Shown here piece by piece: positions 7,251 through 15,345 of a stretch of DNA of 17,935 nucleotides. Origin of the DNA: an uncultured Eubacteriales bacterium (lineage in GTDB: Bacteria; Bacillota; Clostridia; Monoglobales; Monoglobaceae). Every line of letters starts with the position of its first letter. Position 1 is the first letter of the stretch. Position numbers and translations under genes: made by a program. The stretch covers positions 1-17,935 of the forward strand of contig URZD01000018.1 in assembly GCA_900552305.1 (NCBI GenBank). Direction: 5' to 3'. Under the pieces are notes generated by a model. It made no database searches and was not told the origin of the DNA. It saw nothing but the letters and a program-made list of their open reading frames with translations.

Positions 7251-8066
7251 TTGAGAAAGGGTATCTGGAAGGAATATAAGGAACAGATAAAGCGCGACAA
7301 ATTTACCTTTATGGTCTATGTTTTTCTGCGCGCACTGGTTATACTGGCGATTGTGGTGTCCTGCCTTCGCGGCGACTACGAGAATATATACGTCTGCGTT
7401 CTGTCGCTGATACTGTTTCTCGTTCCCGCGTTCTTTGAAAAAAACTTCGGCATAGAGCTGCCGAGGACGCTTGAAGTAATAATTCTGCTGTTTATTTTTG
7501 CGGCGGAGATACTCGGCGAAATGGAAAACTACTACACAAAATTTCCGTACTGGGACACCATGCTGCACACGATAAACGGCTTTATATGCGCTGCAATCGG
7601 CTTTGCCATGACAGACATTTTAAACCGCAACGAGCGGATAAAATTCAAACTCTCACCCGTCTTTCTGGCGGTTGTCGCGTTCTGCTTTTCAATGACAATA
7701 GGCGTTTTGTGGGAGTTCTTTGAATTTTTCTGCGACGTGGTTACGAAAACCGATATGCAGAAGGACATGGTACTCCCTGCGATAGCATCGACCCTGCTCG
7801 ACCCGAACGGCTCCCAAAAATCAATACTTATTGATAACATCAAAACGGTCACTGTAAACGGCAAGGATTTGGGACTCGGCGGTTATCTTGATATAGGTCT
7901 TTACGATACAATGAAGGACTTGTTCGTCAACTTTATCGGCGCGGTCGTGTTCAGCGTTATCGGCTATGTATATGTAAAAAAACGCGGCAAGGGTACAATC
8001 GCAAGCTGGTTTATACCGCGGCTCAGAAATGAGCGCGAAAATCAAAAACCCGTTAAAAAGAAATAA
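7251..8066 (+). CDS. Six-helix membrane protein, DUF2238/YjdF-like
   Basis: Polytopic inner-membrane protein of unknown function, 271 residues. Predicted helices lie at about 20-39, 47-62, 73-90, 104-124, 136-160 and 225-243. The conserved-looking features are WDTMLHTINGF (101-111), WEFFEFFCD (154-162) and DIGLYDTMKDL...NFIGA (about 214-231). This W-D-x-x-L-H, W-E-F-x-E, D-T-x-x-D-L pattern resembles the DUF2238 (YjdF) family, recalled from memory rather than searched. The start is a TTG at 7251, served by AAGGAGG inside the last codons of ftsH (spacing 10). The C-terminus is basic and lysine-rich. Co-transcription with ftsH is likely; a link to membrane protein quality control is only a guess from position. 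Confidence 0.75.
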   Translation: MRKGIWKEYKEQIKRDKFTFMVYVFLRALVILAIVVSCLRGDYENIYVCVLSLILFLVPAFFEKNFGIELPRTLEVIILLFIFAAEILGEMENYYTKFPYWDTMLHTINGFICAAIGFAMTDILNRNERIKFKLSPVFLAVVAFCFSMTIGVLWEFFEFFCDVVTKTDMQKDMVLPAIASTLLDPNGSQKSILIDNIKTVTVNGKDLGLGGYLDIGLYDTMKDLFVNFIGAVVFSVIGYVYVKKRGKGTIASWFIPRLRNERENQKPVKKK

Positions 8067-8145
8067 AATATATACATAATGCGGCTCGCGGCGGATGTAT
8101 TCTGCATTTTGCCGCGGCTGCAAAAAAAGAAAGGTACGGTCAAAA

Positions 8146-8655
8146 ATGAAAAAGACATCAAACGACAACAAACTCAGACGGCTTACATACGCGGCAGTAT
8201 TCGCGGCAATCGTATGCGTAATGACAATGATTGTCAAGGTTCCTACCCCGACAAAGGGTTATATGAATCTCGGCGATGTTGCGGTACTTCTTGCGGGCTT
8301 TATGCTCGGCGGAGTATACGGCGGCGCAGCGGCGGGCGTAGGCTCCGCGCTTGCGGACCTGTTCGCGGGATATATGGTATACGCGCCCGCAACCTTTGTT
8401 ATAAAGTGGCTCACGGCTGCGGTTGCGGCAATCATATTCGGCAAAACCCGCCGCGGCACGGCTGCGGCAATCCTCAGCGGAGTTGTCGGCGAGGCGGTAA
8501 TGGTGCTCGGCTACTTTGTATTCGAGATATTTATCTCGGGCGGAGCTGCGGCGGCTCTTACCGGAGTACCGATGAATCTGCTCCAGGGCGCGGTCGGAGT
8601 AATACTCTCAACGCTGCTTTACGCACTGCTTAAAAATAAAATCGATTTGAACTGA
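8146..8655 (+). CDS. ECF transporter S component (substrate-binding membrane subunit)
   Basis: Substrate-capture subunit of an energy-coupling-factor importer, which would use a shared EcfA-EcfA'-EcfT module encoded elsewhere. The 169-residue protein starts MKKTSNDNKL; the in-frame ATG 17 codons upstream has no good ribosome site, while AAAGG lies about 11 bases before 8146. About five to six hydrophobic segments are seen, with the family-like block MNLGDVAVLLAGFMLGG (40-56), the Gly/Ala-rich GSALADLFAGYMVYAPATFVIK (66-87) and a C-terminal MNLLQGAVGV. This matches the small PF07155-type S components; substrate unknown, a vitamin or pyrimidine-type precursor being typical. It is the last gene of the ftsH operon, 79 bases after the membrane protein. 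Confidence 0.85.
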   Translation: MKKTSNDNKLRRLTYAAVFAAIVCVMTMIVKVPTPTKGYMNLGDVAVLLAGFMLGGVYGGAAAGVGSALADLFAGYMVYAPATFVIKWLTAAVAAIIFGKTRRGTAAAILSGVVGEAVMVLGYFVFEIFISGGAAAALTGVPMNLLQGAVGVILSTLLYALLKNKIDLN

Positions 8656-8671
8656 TATTTATTACATCGGA

Positions 8672-8722
8672 AAAAGGCTGTTTAAAAAATCAATTGACTT
8701 TTTAAACAGCCTTTTGTTTTTT
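8672..8722 (+). terminator. Intrinsic terminator of the ftsH operon
   Basis: Perfect 17-bp stem, AAAAGGCTGTTTAAAAA (8672-8688) and its complement (8699-8715), with a 10-base loop, followed by GTTTTTT. It begins 17 bases after the ECF gene stop. The A-rich outer stem could also work for minus-strand transcripts coming from araC. Confidence 0.9.
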
Positions 8723-8740
8723 AGGGGATAGGAAAAAATC

Positions 8741-9042
8741 TTTGTAATCAACAAACTGAGCCAAAACTTCGGTTTTGGGTTACCCGACGGCGTTCGTCGC
8801 AGCTCGCGTTCTATCCTCAGATTTTCATCATAGACGAAAATCTCTCGTCCCCACGCGGTTGCTCCTCCTTCATCAAAAGCCGTAGCTTTTGATGAAAAAG
8901 GCGAAACAATTTGTATAAGCGATGCTGATTTTACTAAATCAGTTAAGCGCATTTCGACTTGTTTCGCCGTCTGAGCGGCGAAGCTTGCTGATAGCAAGGA
9001 AAGGAATACTTCTATGAAAAATCAAATTTTTTTGATTTTTCT
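8741..9042. repeat. Cluster of perfect hairpins, candidate structured repeat or RNA
   Basis: Between the convergent ECF and araC genes lie at least seven exact inverted repeats: 8761-8778 (7-bp stem, C(TTCG)G tetraloop), 8820-8842 (7 bp), 8871-8894 (10 bp, CGTA loop), 8900-8968 (10-bp outer stem) enclosing 8925-8942 (7 bp), 8965-8980 (5 bp, competing), 8984-8998 (6 bp) and 9016-9041 (11 bp, T4 loop). The UUCG loop closed by C-G favours the plus strand as the RNA-like strand. A minus-strand frame spans 8662-8997, but its peptide looks like no domain I know and is probably a by-product. The remainder to 9147 shows only a weak 54-codon plus-strand ORF. It may be a dispersed repeat or MITE-like element, or a non-coding RNA; I cannot tell which. 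Confidence 0.6.
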
Positions 9043-9147
9043 ACTTCATACAAAATGGACTGCATTACTCGTTCTTCCTAAAATATTTACTTTTCCTTTT
9101 CTTGCGTTCCAGAGTTTTTTTACATCCCCATTTTTGTTGCGACAGTC

Positions 9148-10065
9148 CTATACCCTGTCCTTCTGCTCATGCCTGTAATTCAGCGGCGAACAGCCATATG
9201 CCTCCTTGAATCTGTTTGAAAAATAGTACGCCGTCTTAAATCCGCACTCCTCTGCGATTTCGGAGATAGTCAGCGTTGTATTTACAAGCAGCTCCTGCGA
9301 CTTTTTCAGCCGATAATTCATAAGGTATCGGTGCATGGTGCAATTTGTGTACCTTTGCATCAGCCTGTTAAGGTGGTACGGATGATAGCCGGAAACCTCC
9401 GCCAAATCCTCGTTTGTTATATCCGCGCGGTAGTTTTCCTCTATATACCGAATTACCCTCATCGCCTTATCATACGCGGTTGAGGAGGAAAAAATCATCA
9501 TCCGCAAAATCCGCAGAATAATCGCCTTTAAAATTGCCGAGCTAAACTCATCCGCATATCGGATATTCTTTTTTCGCTCCGCAAGTATGGAATCGAGCAG
9601 CCGCTGAATTTCGTACACGCCCGACAGCACAATCGGTCGGTTAAGCTCGTCCGCATCCGAAAAGCTCGGACGCTCCAGTACCCTGTCCGCCCTGAAATTC
9701 TCTGCACAAACAGGCGTAAGAAATTCTTTGCAACTCATAAAGTCCTGTGTATAATCAAAATTGAGCGATATAATTTTAATCGGCTTGTCAACCTCGATTC
9801 CATATACGATTCCGCTTTTCAGCAGCACAACGCTCCCGCTTTGCAGCGGGTACTCGATGTTTTCTATTTTAATTCGACATTCCCCCGTGGTCACGTAAAA
9901 CAAGCGGTGGTCGTAGGTCAAAACGTCGCCGTTTGAATTTTGCACCGCAAGCTCGCGCGCAAAGCGTATAAACGGATTGATTTCCGCTGTAAGCATTTTT
10001 ATCACCAGATTTCGTTTATCGGATATGATTTGATAACCGACAGCGCGCCCCGCAACATTATTCAC
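9148..10065 (-). CDS. AraC-family transcriptional regulator
   Basis: 305 residues from a GTG at 10065. The N-terminal part (about 45-120) looks like a cupin-type ligand-sensing domain (hydrophobic strands, CRIKIENIEYPLQSGSVVLL). The C-terminal part (about 207-300) holds the two AraC helix-turn-helix motifs: ITNEDLAEVSGYHPYHLNRL, then LTISEIAEECGF and YYFSNRFKEAYGCSP. The ribosome site before the GTG is poor; the in-frame ATG at 9996 (MLTAEINPF) is an alternative start. It has its own promoter, lies downstream of the glycyl radical operon on the same strand, and is the natural candidate to control that operon in response to a sugar-like inducer, though no operator is visible. Confidence 0.9.
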   Translation of the reverse strand: MNNVAGRAVGYQIISDKRNLVIKMLTAEINPFIRFARELAVQNSNGDVLTYDHRLFYVTTGECRIKIENIEYPLQSGSVVLLKSGIVYGIEVDKPIKIISLNFDYTQDFMSCKEFLTPVCAENFRADRVLERPSFSDADELNRPIVLSGVYEIQRLLDSILAERKKNIRYADEFSSAILKAIILRILRMMIFSSSTAYDKAMRVIRYIEENYRADITNEDLAEVSGYHPYHLNRLMQRYTNCTMHRYLMNYRLKKSQELLVNTTLTISEIAEECGFKTAYYFSNRFKEAYGCSPLNYRHEQKDRV

Positions 10066-10098
10066 GGGCAGGCTCGTCTTTGTTTATATCCTATACTC

Positions 10099-10127
10099 AT
10101 TATAGAGCCTTTTTGCCCCAAAATCAA
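10099..10127 (-). promoter_or_regulatory. araC-type gene promoter
   Basis: On the minus strand, TTGATT (10122-10127), a 17-base spacer and a perfect TATAAT (10099-10104). Transcription would start about 27 bases before the GTG at 10065, which favours that start or leaves a ~95-base leader to the ATG at 9996. Confidence 0.7.
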
Positions 10128-10157
10128 TATAAATCTTAAAAACGGCGGAGCAAACGC

Positions 10158-10197
10158 TTTTTTGACTGCCTTTTAGAGGATAGAAAAAGATTTTGAG
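10158..10197. repeat. Partial copy of the hairpin-element edge
   Basis: TTTTAGAGGATAGAAAAAG (10171-10189) closely resembles TTTTAGGGGATAGGAAAAA (8719-8737), and both are preceded by a GCCTTTT linked to a T-rich arm, so about 35 bases can be aligned with one 6-7 base gap. The copy lies in the 150-base gap between the araC gene and the glycyl radical enzyme. No clear terminator for the glycyl radical operon is seen in that gap. Confidence 0.4.
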
Positions 10198-10217
10198 CGG
10201 ACTTTTTTCATTCCCTT

Positions 10218-12431
10218 TTATTTTCCGTCCAGAAATCTGTCAACCACCAACTGCCGAAACTGTGGCGAAAGGCTTGCAAAATACGCGGTAAAGCCTGTTA
10301 CACGCACCACCAAATCGGGGTATTCCTCCGGATTTTCGTTCGCCTTCATCAGCTTTTCGCCGTCAAGCACGTTTATATTTATAAGCGTTCCGCCCTGCTT
10401 AAAATGCCCCTCAATTAAAGCAAGAACAGTGTCCACACCCTTCTCGTCCGCCGCGACATGGGGGTCAAACTCAATTTGCAGAGGCGCAGTGTTGCCGTAT
10501 CCGCACTGAACGGAAGCAATGCCGTTGGACTGTGCCGTCGGCGCTCCGTCCTGTCTGAAATGCGGATTCGGGTTTGCTCCGTGAGAAATCGGCTCGCCGC
10601 GCCTTCTGCCGTTCGGCGTTGCGCCGACCTTTGAGCCGTATTCTATTGTCCTTGCCCACGAAAACCAACCCGGCACGAGCTGTCTGCCGTTTGGCATTTT
10701 TTGCGCACGGATATTTTTTACCCACGATTTTGTAAGCGCCACTGCCCATTTGTCCGACACTGTGTTCCCCTGACAAAACTTTGGCGAGGAATTTAACATA
10801 AGCCGTATTCTTTCGTCCGCAAAATTGCTGTCAAGCGCGTCATAAAGCTGTTCCCACGTGAGAAGTTTTTCTTTTTCTATTCTTGTCTGCATTGCCCCGA
10901 AGGAGTCTGCAACAACCGCGAGCCCTGCGCCATCCACTCCTATTGTATAAAGCTCAGCGCACTGCGATATGTCATCGCCGCGTTCAAGCGTGTTCTTCAT
11001 CATCAGATTCATAATCAGCTCCGGAGTTACCTCCCACTGGTGGTCAAGGTGAAGGTTTATTCCCTTTGCGGTGGTGTCGATTGCAATTTTGAGGTGATTT
11101 TCATATATCTCAAAAAGCCGTTTGCAGGATTTTTCTTTTTCCGCGCGCATTTCGTTTAACGCAACGTCAAAGACCTTTGCAATATTGATTTTTACGGTAT
11201 CGTTCATGGGAAACTCCTTGCCAGGAACGCACATCCAGTTACAGCCTACCGCAATGCGCTCGCGCGCGGTTTTCCTGTCAACTCCGTTTTTCATATATCC
11301 CTCACAGAGAGCTTTGTCATTGCAGAATCTCGGCCAGCCGTTTTTGTTTTTCAGCAGATAATAGACCGCCTTTTTAAGAAAATCCCTGTCGCAGTTTTCG
11401 TGTACCCGCACGGTCAGATTGCACGCTATGTCAATGTTGTCTGCGGCATCCAGAATAAGGTACGAAAGGTGATTTGTCATATCGCAGTCGTTTTCGTCAA
11501 CGCCCGAAATCTGATAGTAGTGCGGGTCGATTAAGAGCAGATTTGCAATTAAAAACTTTGCCGTTTCGTCATCCAAAATGCCGTTTTTGACGTCGTTTTC
11601 GTAATACGGCAAAAGCAGCGTATCAAGCTGAAATCCCGCTCCGTCACGGGTATAAATCCTTGACGCGCAGTTGAAAAACGCCGTCCACTGGCACACCTCG
11701 CGGAATGTCTTTGGCGCGTCAAGCCGCACATTCTCACACGTTTTCAGCATTTCTTCAAGGCTTGCTTTAATTTCCGCGCGGTTTTCGTGCGGTATCATTT
11801 CTCTGATTTTTGCAATATGACGGTCAATAAACGCGATTATTGCACGAACACATTTTTCCTCCGCATCATAAAAAGCCTTTTTGTCGGGGTTGATTTTTCT
11901 GTATTTTTCTATCTTCTCCAAAAATCCGCCGAAGCCGAGCTTAAAGCCTATGCGATAGTCGCACGCAAAATGTGCGTCACCGTCAATGCCCGTCTGAATA
12001 TTGTACTTTTCCTGCAACGGTTTTAAATCGTCATACGGAAATCTCTGTTCGTCCCATCTTTTGCTCCACTGGTCGGTAGAAGATGACATCAGCTCCATAA
12101 TTTTCGGCTTTTTCTTAAGCCAGTCAGGGAGATAATGAACGTCGCCGCGGTAGTTTACAAGCATATCACGCCATCTGCCGCACAGCATTTCCATCGGGTC
12201 AACATACGGCTCGTGAGCGTTTATCACACGGCAGAAATTTTCACTCATACCGTCATAACCGTAAAAGCTTCCGTTTGAACTGTTATACCATGGCGTGACC
12301 TCGTACCCCTCCGAAATCGGTACCGTTCCGAAATCGTCAAGGTCGGTATAGCCGTTCTGTTTTTTCTTTTCAAGCGTATGGCGGATTTTTGTTTCGCGCA
12401 TTGATTTTAATCTGTCAGCGTATGTAAGCAT
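10218..12431 (-). CDS. Glycyl radical enzyme (pyruvate formate-lyase family, substrate unknown)
   Basis: Oxygen-sensitive radical enzyme, 737 residues from the ATG at 12431 (AAGGAG 10 bases upstream; an in-frame TTG three codons earlier is too close to that site). The C-terminal glycyl radical loop RVTGFTA puts the radical on Gly713. A GRE-typical TPNGRRRGEPISHGANP lies at about 605-621. The active-site loop is AVGCNWMCVPG with Cys397 and Cys401. It lacks the Glu two residues after the first Cys that marks diol dehydratases, choline lyase and related lyases (GCxE), and it lacks the adjacent Cys-Cys of pyruvate formate-lyase. The N-terminal PFL domain is complete. It overlaps its activase gene by 17 bases and ends an operon of sugar-type dehydrogenases, pointing to a carbohydrate-like substrate. 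Family sure, reaction unknown. Confidence 0.93.
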   Translation of the reverse strand: MLTYADRLKSMRETKIRHTLEKKKQNGYTDLDDFGTVPISEGYEVTPWYNSSNGSFYGYDGMSENFCRVINAHEPYVDPMEMLCGRWRDMLVNYRGDVHYLPDWLKKKPKIMELMSSSTDQWSKRWDEQRFPYDDLKPLQEKYNIQTGIDGDAHFACDYRIGFKLGFGGFLEKIEKYRKINPDKKAFYDAEEKCVRAIIAFIDRHIAKIREMIPHENRAEIKASLEEMLKTCENVRLDAPKTFREVCQWTAFFNCASRIYTRDGAGFQLDTLLLPYYENDVKNGILDDETAKFLIANLLLIDPHYYQISGVDENDCDMTNHLSYLILDAADNIDIACNLTVRVHENCDRDFLKKAVYYLLKNKNGWPRFCNDKALCEGYMKNGVDRKTARERIAVGCNWMCVPGKEFPMNDTVKINIAKVFDVALNEMRAEKEKSCKRLFEIYENHLKIAIDTTAKGINLHLDHQWEVTPELIMNLMMKNTLERGDDISQCAELYTIGVDGAGLAVVADSFGAMQTRIEKEKLLTWEQLYDALDSNFADERIRLMLNSSPKFCQGNTVSDKWAVALTKSWVKNIRAQKMPNGRQLVPGWFSWARTIEYGSKVGATPNGRRRGEPISHGANPNPHFRQDGAPTAQSNGIASVQCGYGNTAPLQIEFDPHVAADEKGVDTVLALIEGHFKQGGTLININVLDGEKLMKANENPEEYPDLVVRVTGFTAYFASLSPQFRQLVVDRFLDGK

Positions 12432-13182
12432 ATTTTTCAAGCTCCTTCATATATTCTTTTGACGGAACGCTAAAACCGTCGGGTTTTTGTCCGAGCGCTT
12501 TCCGCTTTGAATTTCCGAGCGGATGATACGGCAAAAGTTCATACTTTTTCACATTATCAAGAGTTTTTAAAAATTCCGATATTTTATCAATTTCTTGATT
12601 TATTTCGGGTATAACGGGAGTTCTTGCGATAATCGGAATATTAAGCTTATTAAGATTTTCAAAGTTTTGAATAATTTTGCCGTTGCCGACCCCTGTGTAT
12701 TTTTTATGCAAAGCACTGTTCCAAATTTTGAGGTCTGCCATAACAAAATCAAGTTTTTTGAAAATTTTCTCATCATAGTATATGAGCGAGGTTTCAACAG
12801 CACAGTTTATGTTTTTTTCTTTGCATTTGTCTATACACTCGCTTAAAAATTCCTTTTGCGCAAGCGGTTCTCCGCCGGAGAAGGTTACGCCGCCGTTTTT
12901 TCCGTAATACGGCACGTCAAGCATTATTTCCGACAGAATATCATCTGCGGTCATCTCTTTGCCGCACACAACCCTTGCGCCCGAAAAGCATCCGTCTGCG
13001 CACATTCCGCAGTGAATACACCTTTCGGGATAGAATAATGTTTCCTTCTCAAAACCGATACATTCGGGATTATGGCACCACCTGCACGAAAGCGGACAAC
13101 CCTTAAAAAAGACCGTTGTCCGTATTCCGCTTCCGTCGTGGATTGACGACCTTTGAATATCGGCTATCATTCCCGTTTTCAT
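12415..13182 (-). CDS. Glycyl radical enzyme activating enzyme (radical SAM)
   Basis: Cleaves S-adenosylmethionine to a 5'-deoxyadenosyl radical and installs the glycyl radical on the partner encoded just downstream. The 255 residues hold the activase-type radical SAM motif GCPLSCRWC (Cys29, 33, 36), then a short ferredoxin-like insert with CIHCGMCADGC (Cys55, 58, 61, 65) and Cys73. The SAM-contact motif SGGEP is at 102-106. Many non-PFL activases carry two four-cysteine clusters in this insert; here only one is evident. The ATG overlaps the stop of the preceding oxidoreductase gene by one base (TAATG), with GAGG 7 bases upstream, so translation is probably coupled. Confidence 0.93.
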   Translation of the reverse strand: MKTGMIADIQRSSIHDGSGIRTTVFFKGCPLSCRWCHNPECIGFEKETLFYPERCIHCGMCADGCFSGARVVCGKEMTADDILSEIMLDVPYYGKNGGVTFSGGEPLAQKEFLSECIDKCKEKNINCAVETSLIYYDEKIFKKLDFVMADLKIWNSALHKKYTGVGNGKIIQNFENLNKLNIPIIARTPVIPEINQEIDKISEFLKTLDNVKKYELLPYHPLGNSKRKALGQKPDGFSVPSKEYMKELEKYAYIR

Positions 13183-14279
13183 TATATTTCCTCTGCTTTT
13201 CCGCTGAGCGATGAGCGCATCGCGGCGTCAAGCATCGCCATAATCTTCATGTTTTCCGAAAGAGTAAGCACGTCAAGCACGCTCTCGCCTGTCTTTATAT
13301 GGTTAGCAAGGTGCGACGGCATATTTTTGTATTTATCGGAAAATTCAAATCCCGCAATCTCGACCTCGTTTCCGTAAATGTCATATGCTTTTACATTCGG
13401 CGAGCTTTCCGCACCGCCCGTGCAAACAACCGCGCCGTCCGAGCACATAACCATAGGTCCTGACGGAATAACCGCTCTCGGAGTAGTCCATGTGCCTTCA
13501 ATAACCGACATTTTATCATCATAGCTGATTATCGCGGCAAAATTGTCGTCGGTATCGCCGAACGGAGTGTTAAGATTTGCGCCGACCGCCGCAACGCTCC
13601 TTGCGCCGTCACCCATAAACCACTCGGAGAACAAACAGCCGTAGCACGCTATATCCAAAAAAACACCGCCGCCGAGTCTTGCGCTGTGCCACCATGTTTT
13701 GCCGCGCTGTGCGTCCGTCATTTCCTCGGCGTTTTCACTCACGCCCCTGTGCTTTGCGCCCTTGCCGAGCGGACCTGTGTGACCGTTGATATATCTGAGT
13801 TTCAGCGGCTTGCCTACGATTTCTCTGTCAAGTGCGAACTTCATTTTATGGATATATTCCCGCCACACAACAGGCCAGTTTACAACCGCCTCTATGCCGT
13901 ATCTTTCCACACTCGCCCGAATTTTCTTTGCTTCATCATAGCTTACTGCAATCGGTTTTTCTATGGAAACATTTATATGCCGTTTTGCACATTTCTCCAC
14001 AATTTCGGGTTTAAGGCAGTTTTCGCACATAATAAATGCGTAGTCGGGTTTCAGTTCGTCCAGCATTTCTTTGTAATCGTCATATATATTTGCACAGTAA
14101 TTTTTACGCACATTTTCCAGATTCCACCCTGCGGTGTAGCGCAGAGGAGGAATTTTTTCCTCACCGGCGTTCACATCTGCCGCACCGATAAGTTCAAAGT
14201 CCGGCTGCTCGCTGATATACAGTGCAACCTCGTTTACGTGCATATGTGCAAAACCTATTATTACAGCCTTAGTTTTCAT
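13182..14279 (-). CDS. Gfo/Idh/MocA-family oxidoreductase (divergent active site)
   Basis: NAD(P)-dependent dehydrogenase family acting on sugars, inositols or glycosides. 365 residues from MKTKAVIIGFAHMH; the in-frame start 16 codons upstream (14327) lies inside the previous gene, while GAGAGG sits 9 bases before 14279. The N-terminal Rossmann fold has GFAHMH in place of GxGxxG, and the cofactor-site EKP is at 107-109. In the C-terminal domain, the usual DxGxH catalytic motif reads DIACY (209-213), so the proton-relay His is replaced by Tyr213. This may alter the chemistry or the substrate. It overlaps the previous gene by 11 bases and the activase by 1. Confidence 0.9.
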   Translation of the reverse strand: MKTKAVIIGFAHMHVNEVALYISEQPDFELIGAADVNAGEEKIPPLRYTAGWNLENVRKNYCANIYDDYKEMLDELKPDYAFIMCENCLKPEIVEKCAKRHINVSIEKPIAVSYDEAKKIRASVERYGIEAVVNWPVVWREYIHKMKFALDREIVGKPLKLRYINGHTGPLGKGAKHRGVSENAEEMTDAQRGKTWWHSARLGGGVFLDIACYGCLFSEWFMGDGARSVAAVGANLNTPFGDTDDNFAAIISYDDKMSVIEGTWTTPRAVIPSGPMVMCSDGAVVCTGGAESSPNVKAYDIYGNEVEIAGFEFSDKYKNMPSHLANHIKTGESVLDVLTLSENMKIMAMLDAAMRSSLSGKAEEI

Positions 14280-15345
14280 CTGCAAACACCTCTCTTTTAA
14301 GTTCTGCCGATTTGTAGAAAAGCTCAAGTATTTTCGCCGTGTTTATTGTTTCTGACGGCTTTACAATCGGCTCCGCCTCGCCTTTTAACACTTTTCTTAA
14401 ATTATCCGCAATATACATATGTCCGGCAAACGGAGCGTTATATATGAGTTTGTTCATACTCAGGTTCTCCTCGCCGCTCTCGCCGTAATATATCTTACCT
14501 TCCGGAAGGTCAATTCCGGCTTTATCACCGACAATACGTATATCGGAGCTTTCGGGCATATTTGCCGCCCACGCCACCTTAAAGCTGACGTTCGCGCCGC
14601 CGCGGAATTTAAGCGTTCCGCAGGCAAAATCCTCAACATCCATTTCATCGGGATTGAATTTTCGCATATTATCCACATTCCCCGTCAGCGCACCGCTCGA
14701 TTTGAGCGAGCCGAGCTCCTGTTTGTGATTTTGCATTGTAACACCGCTTACCGATTTTATCTCAGGATTTCCCATAAGCCACAAGAGAGCGTCCAGCATA
14801 TGTACGCCGATATCAACAAACGCTCCGCCGCAGCTTATTTTTTTCATATGAAAAGTTCCCCAATACGGAATACCTCTGCGGCGCACCCTTGCAAAGTCGC
14901 CATAATATATGTTTCCGAGACCGTTTTTGTCTATGTACTCCTTTGCCGCAAGGCGGTCGGGAGTAAAACGCATACTCTGACACGCCATAAGGAGCCTGCC
15001 GTTTCTCTCGGCTGTGTCAAACATCTCTTTTGCATCCGCATAGCAGAACGCAAGCGGCTTTTCACAAAGGACGTTTGCGCCGCTATTCAGCGCCATGAGA
15101 GTGTATTCCTTATGAAAGCAATTCGGAACGCAGACCGAAACAAGGTCGGGTTTCTCCTTTTCAAGCATTTCCTCCGCGTCCTTATACCAATTCGGTATGC
15201 CGTGACGCTTTGCCGTTTCCCTTGCCGCGGTTTCGTTTATGTCCGACACCGCAGATATACAGAAGTCGTCGCCGAAATTTCTGTACGCCGGTATATGTGC
15301 GGAGTTTGTTATCATTCCGCAGCTTATTATACAAACCTTAATCAA
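14269..15345 (-). CDS. Gfo/Idh/MocA-family oxidoreductase (canonical)
   Basis: 358-residue NAD(P)-dependent dehydrogenase. The Rossmann start is VCIISCGMITNSAHIPA, followed by CEKPLA with EKP at 95-97, and the catalytic DIGVH at 178-182 keeps the Asp and His expected of an active enzyme on a sugar-like hydroxyl. The start is a TTG at 15345, with GGGAGG 9 bases upstream, overlapping the stop of the isomerase-like gene by 8 bases. It pairs with the divergent paralogue directly downstream; the two may act as successive oxidation/reduction steps or as a heteromer. Substrate unknown. Confidence 0.92.
   Translation of the reverse strand: MIKVCIISCGMITNSAHIPAYRNFGDDFCISAVSDINETAARETAKRHGIPNWYKDAEEMLEKEKPDLVSVCVPNCFHKEYTLMALNSGANVLCEKPLAFCYADAKEMFDTAERNGRLLMACQSMRFTPDRLAAKEYIDKNGLGNIYYGDFARVRRRGIPYWGTFHMKKISCGGAFVDIGVHMLDALLWLMGNPEIKSVSGVTMQNHKQELGSLKSSGALTGNVDNMRKFNPDEMDVEDFACGTLKFRGGANVSFKVAWAANMPESSDIRIVGDKAGIDLPEGKIYYGESGEENLSMNKLIYNAPFAGHMYIADNLRKVLKGEAEPIVKPSETINTAKILELFYKSAELKREVFADEN

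Noticed and set aside
8079..8633. 184-codon plus-strand ORF overlapping the ECF gene
   Set aside because: It is a shifted frame, rich in Arg, Gly and Cys, over a gene with clear membrane-protein features; a shadow of GC-rich codons.
8662..8997. 111-codon minus-strand ORF across the hairpin array
   Set aside because: It starts without a clear ribosome site, runs through at least six palindromes and the ftsH-operon terminator, and shows no domain I recognise; it is best explained as a by-product of the structured repeat.
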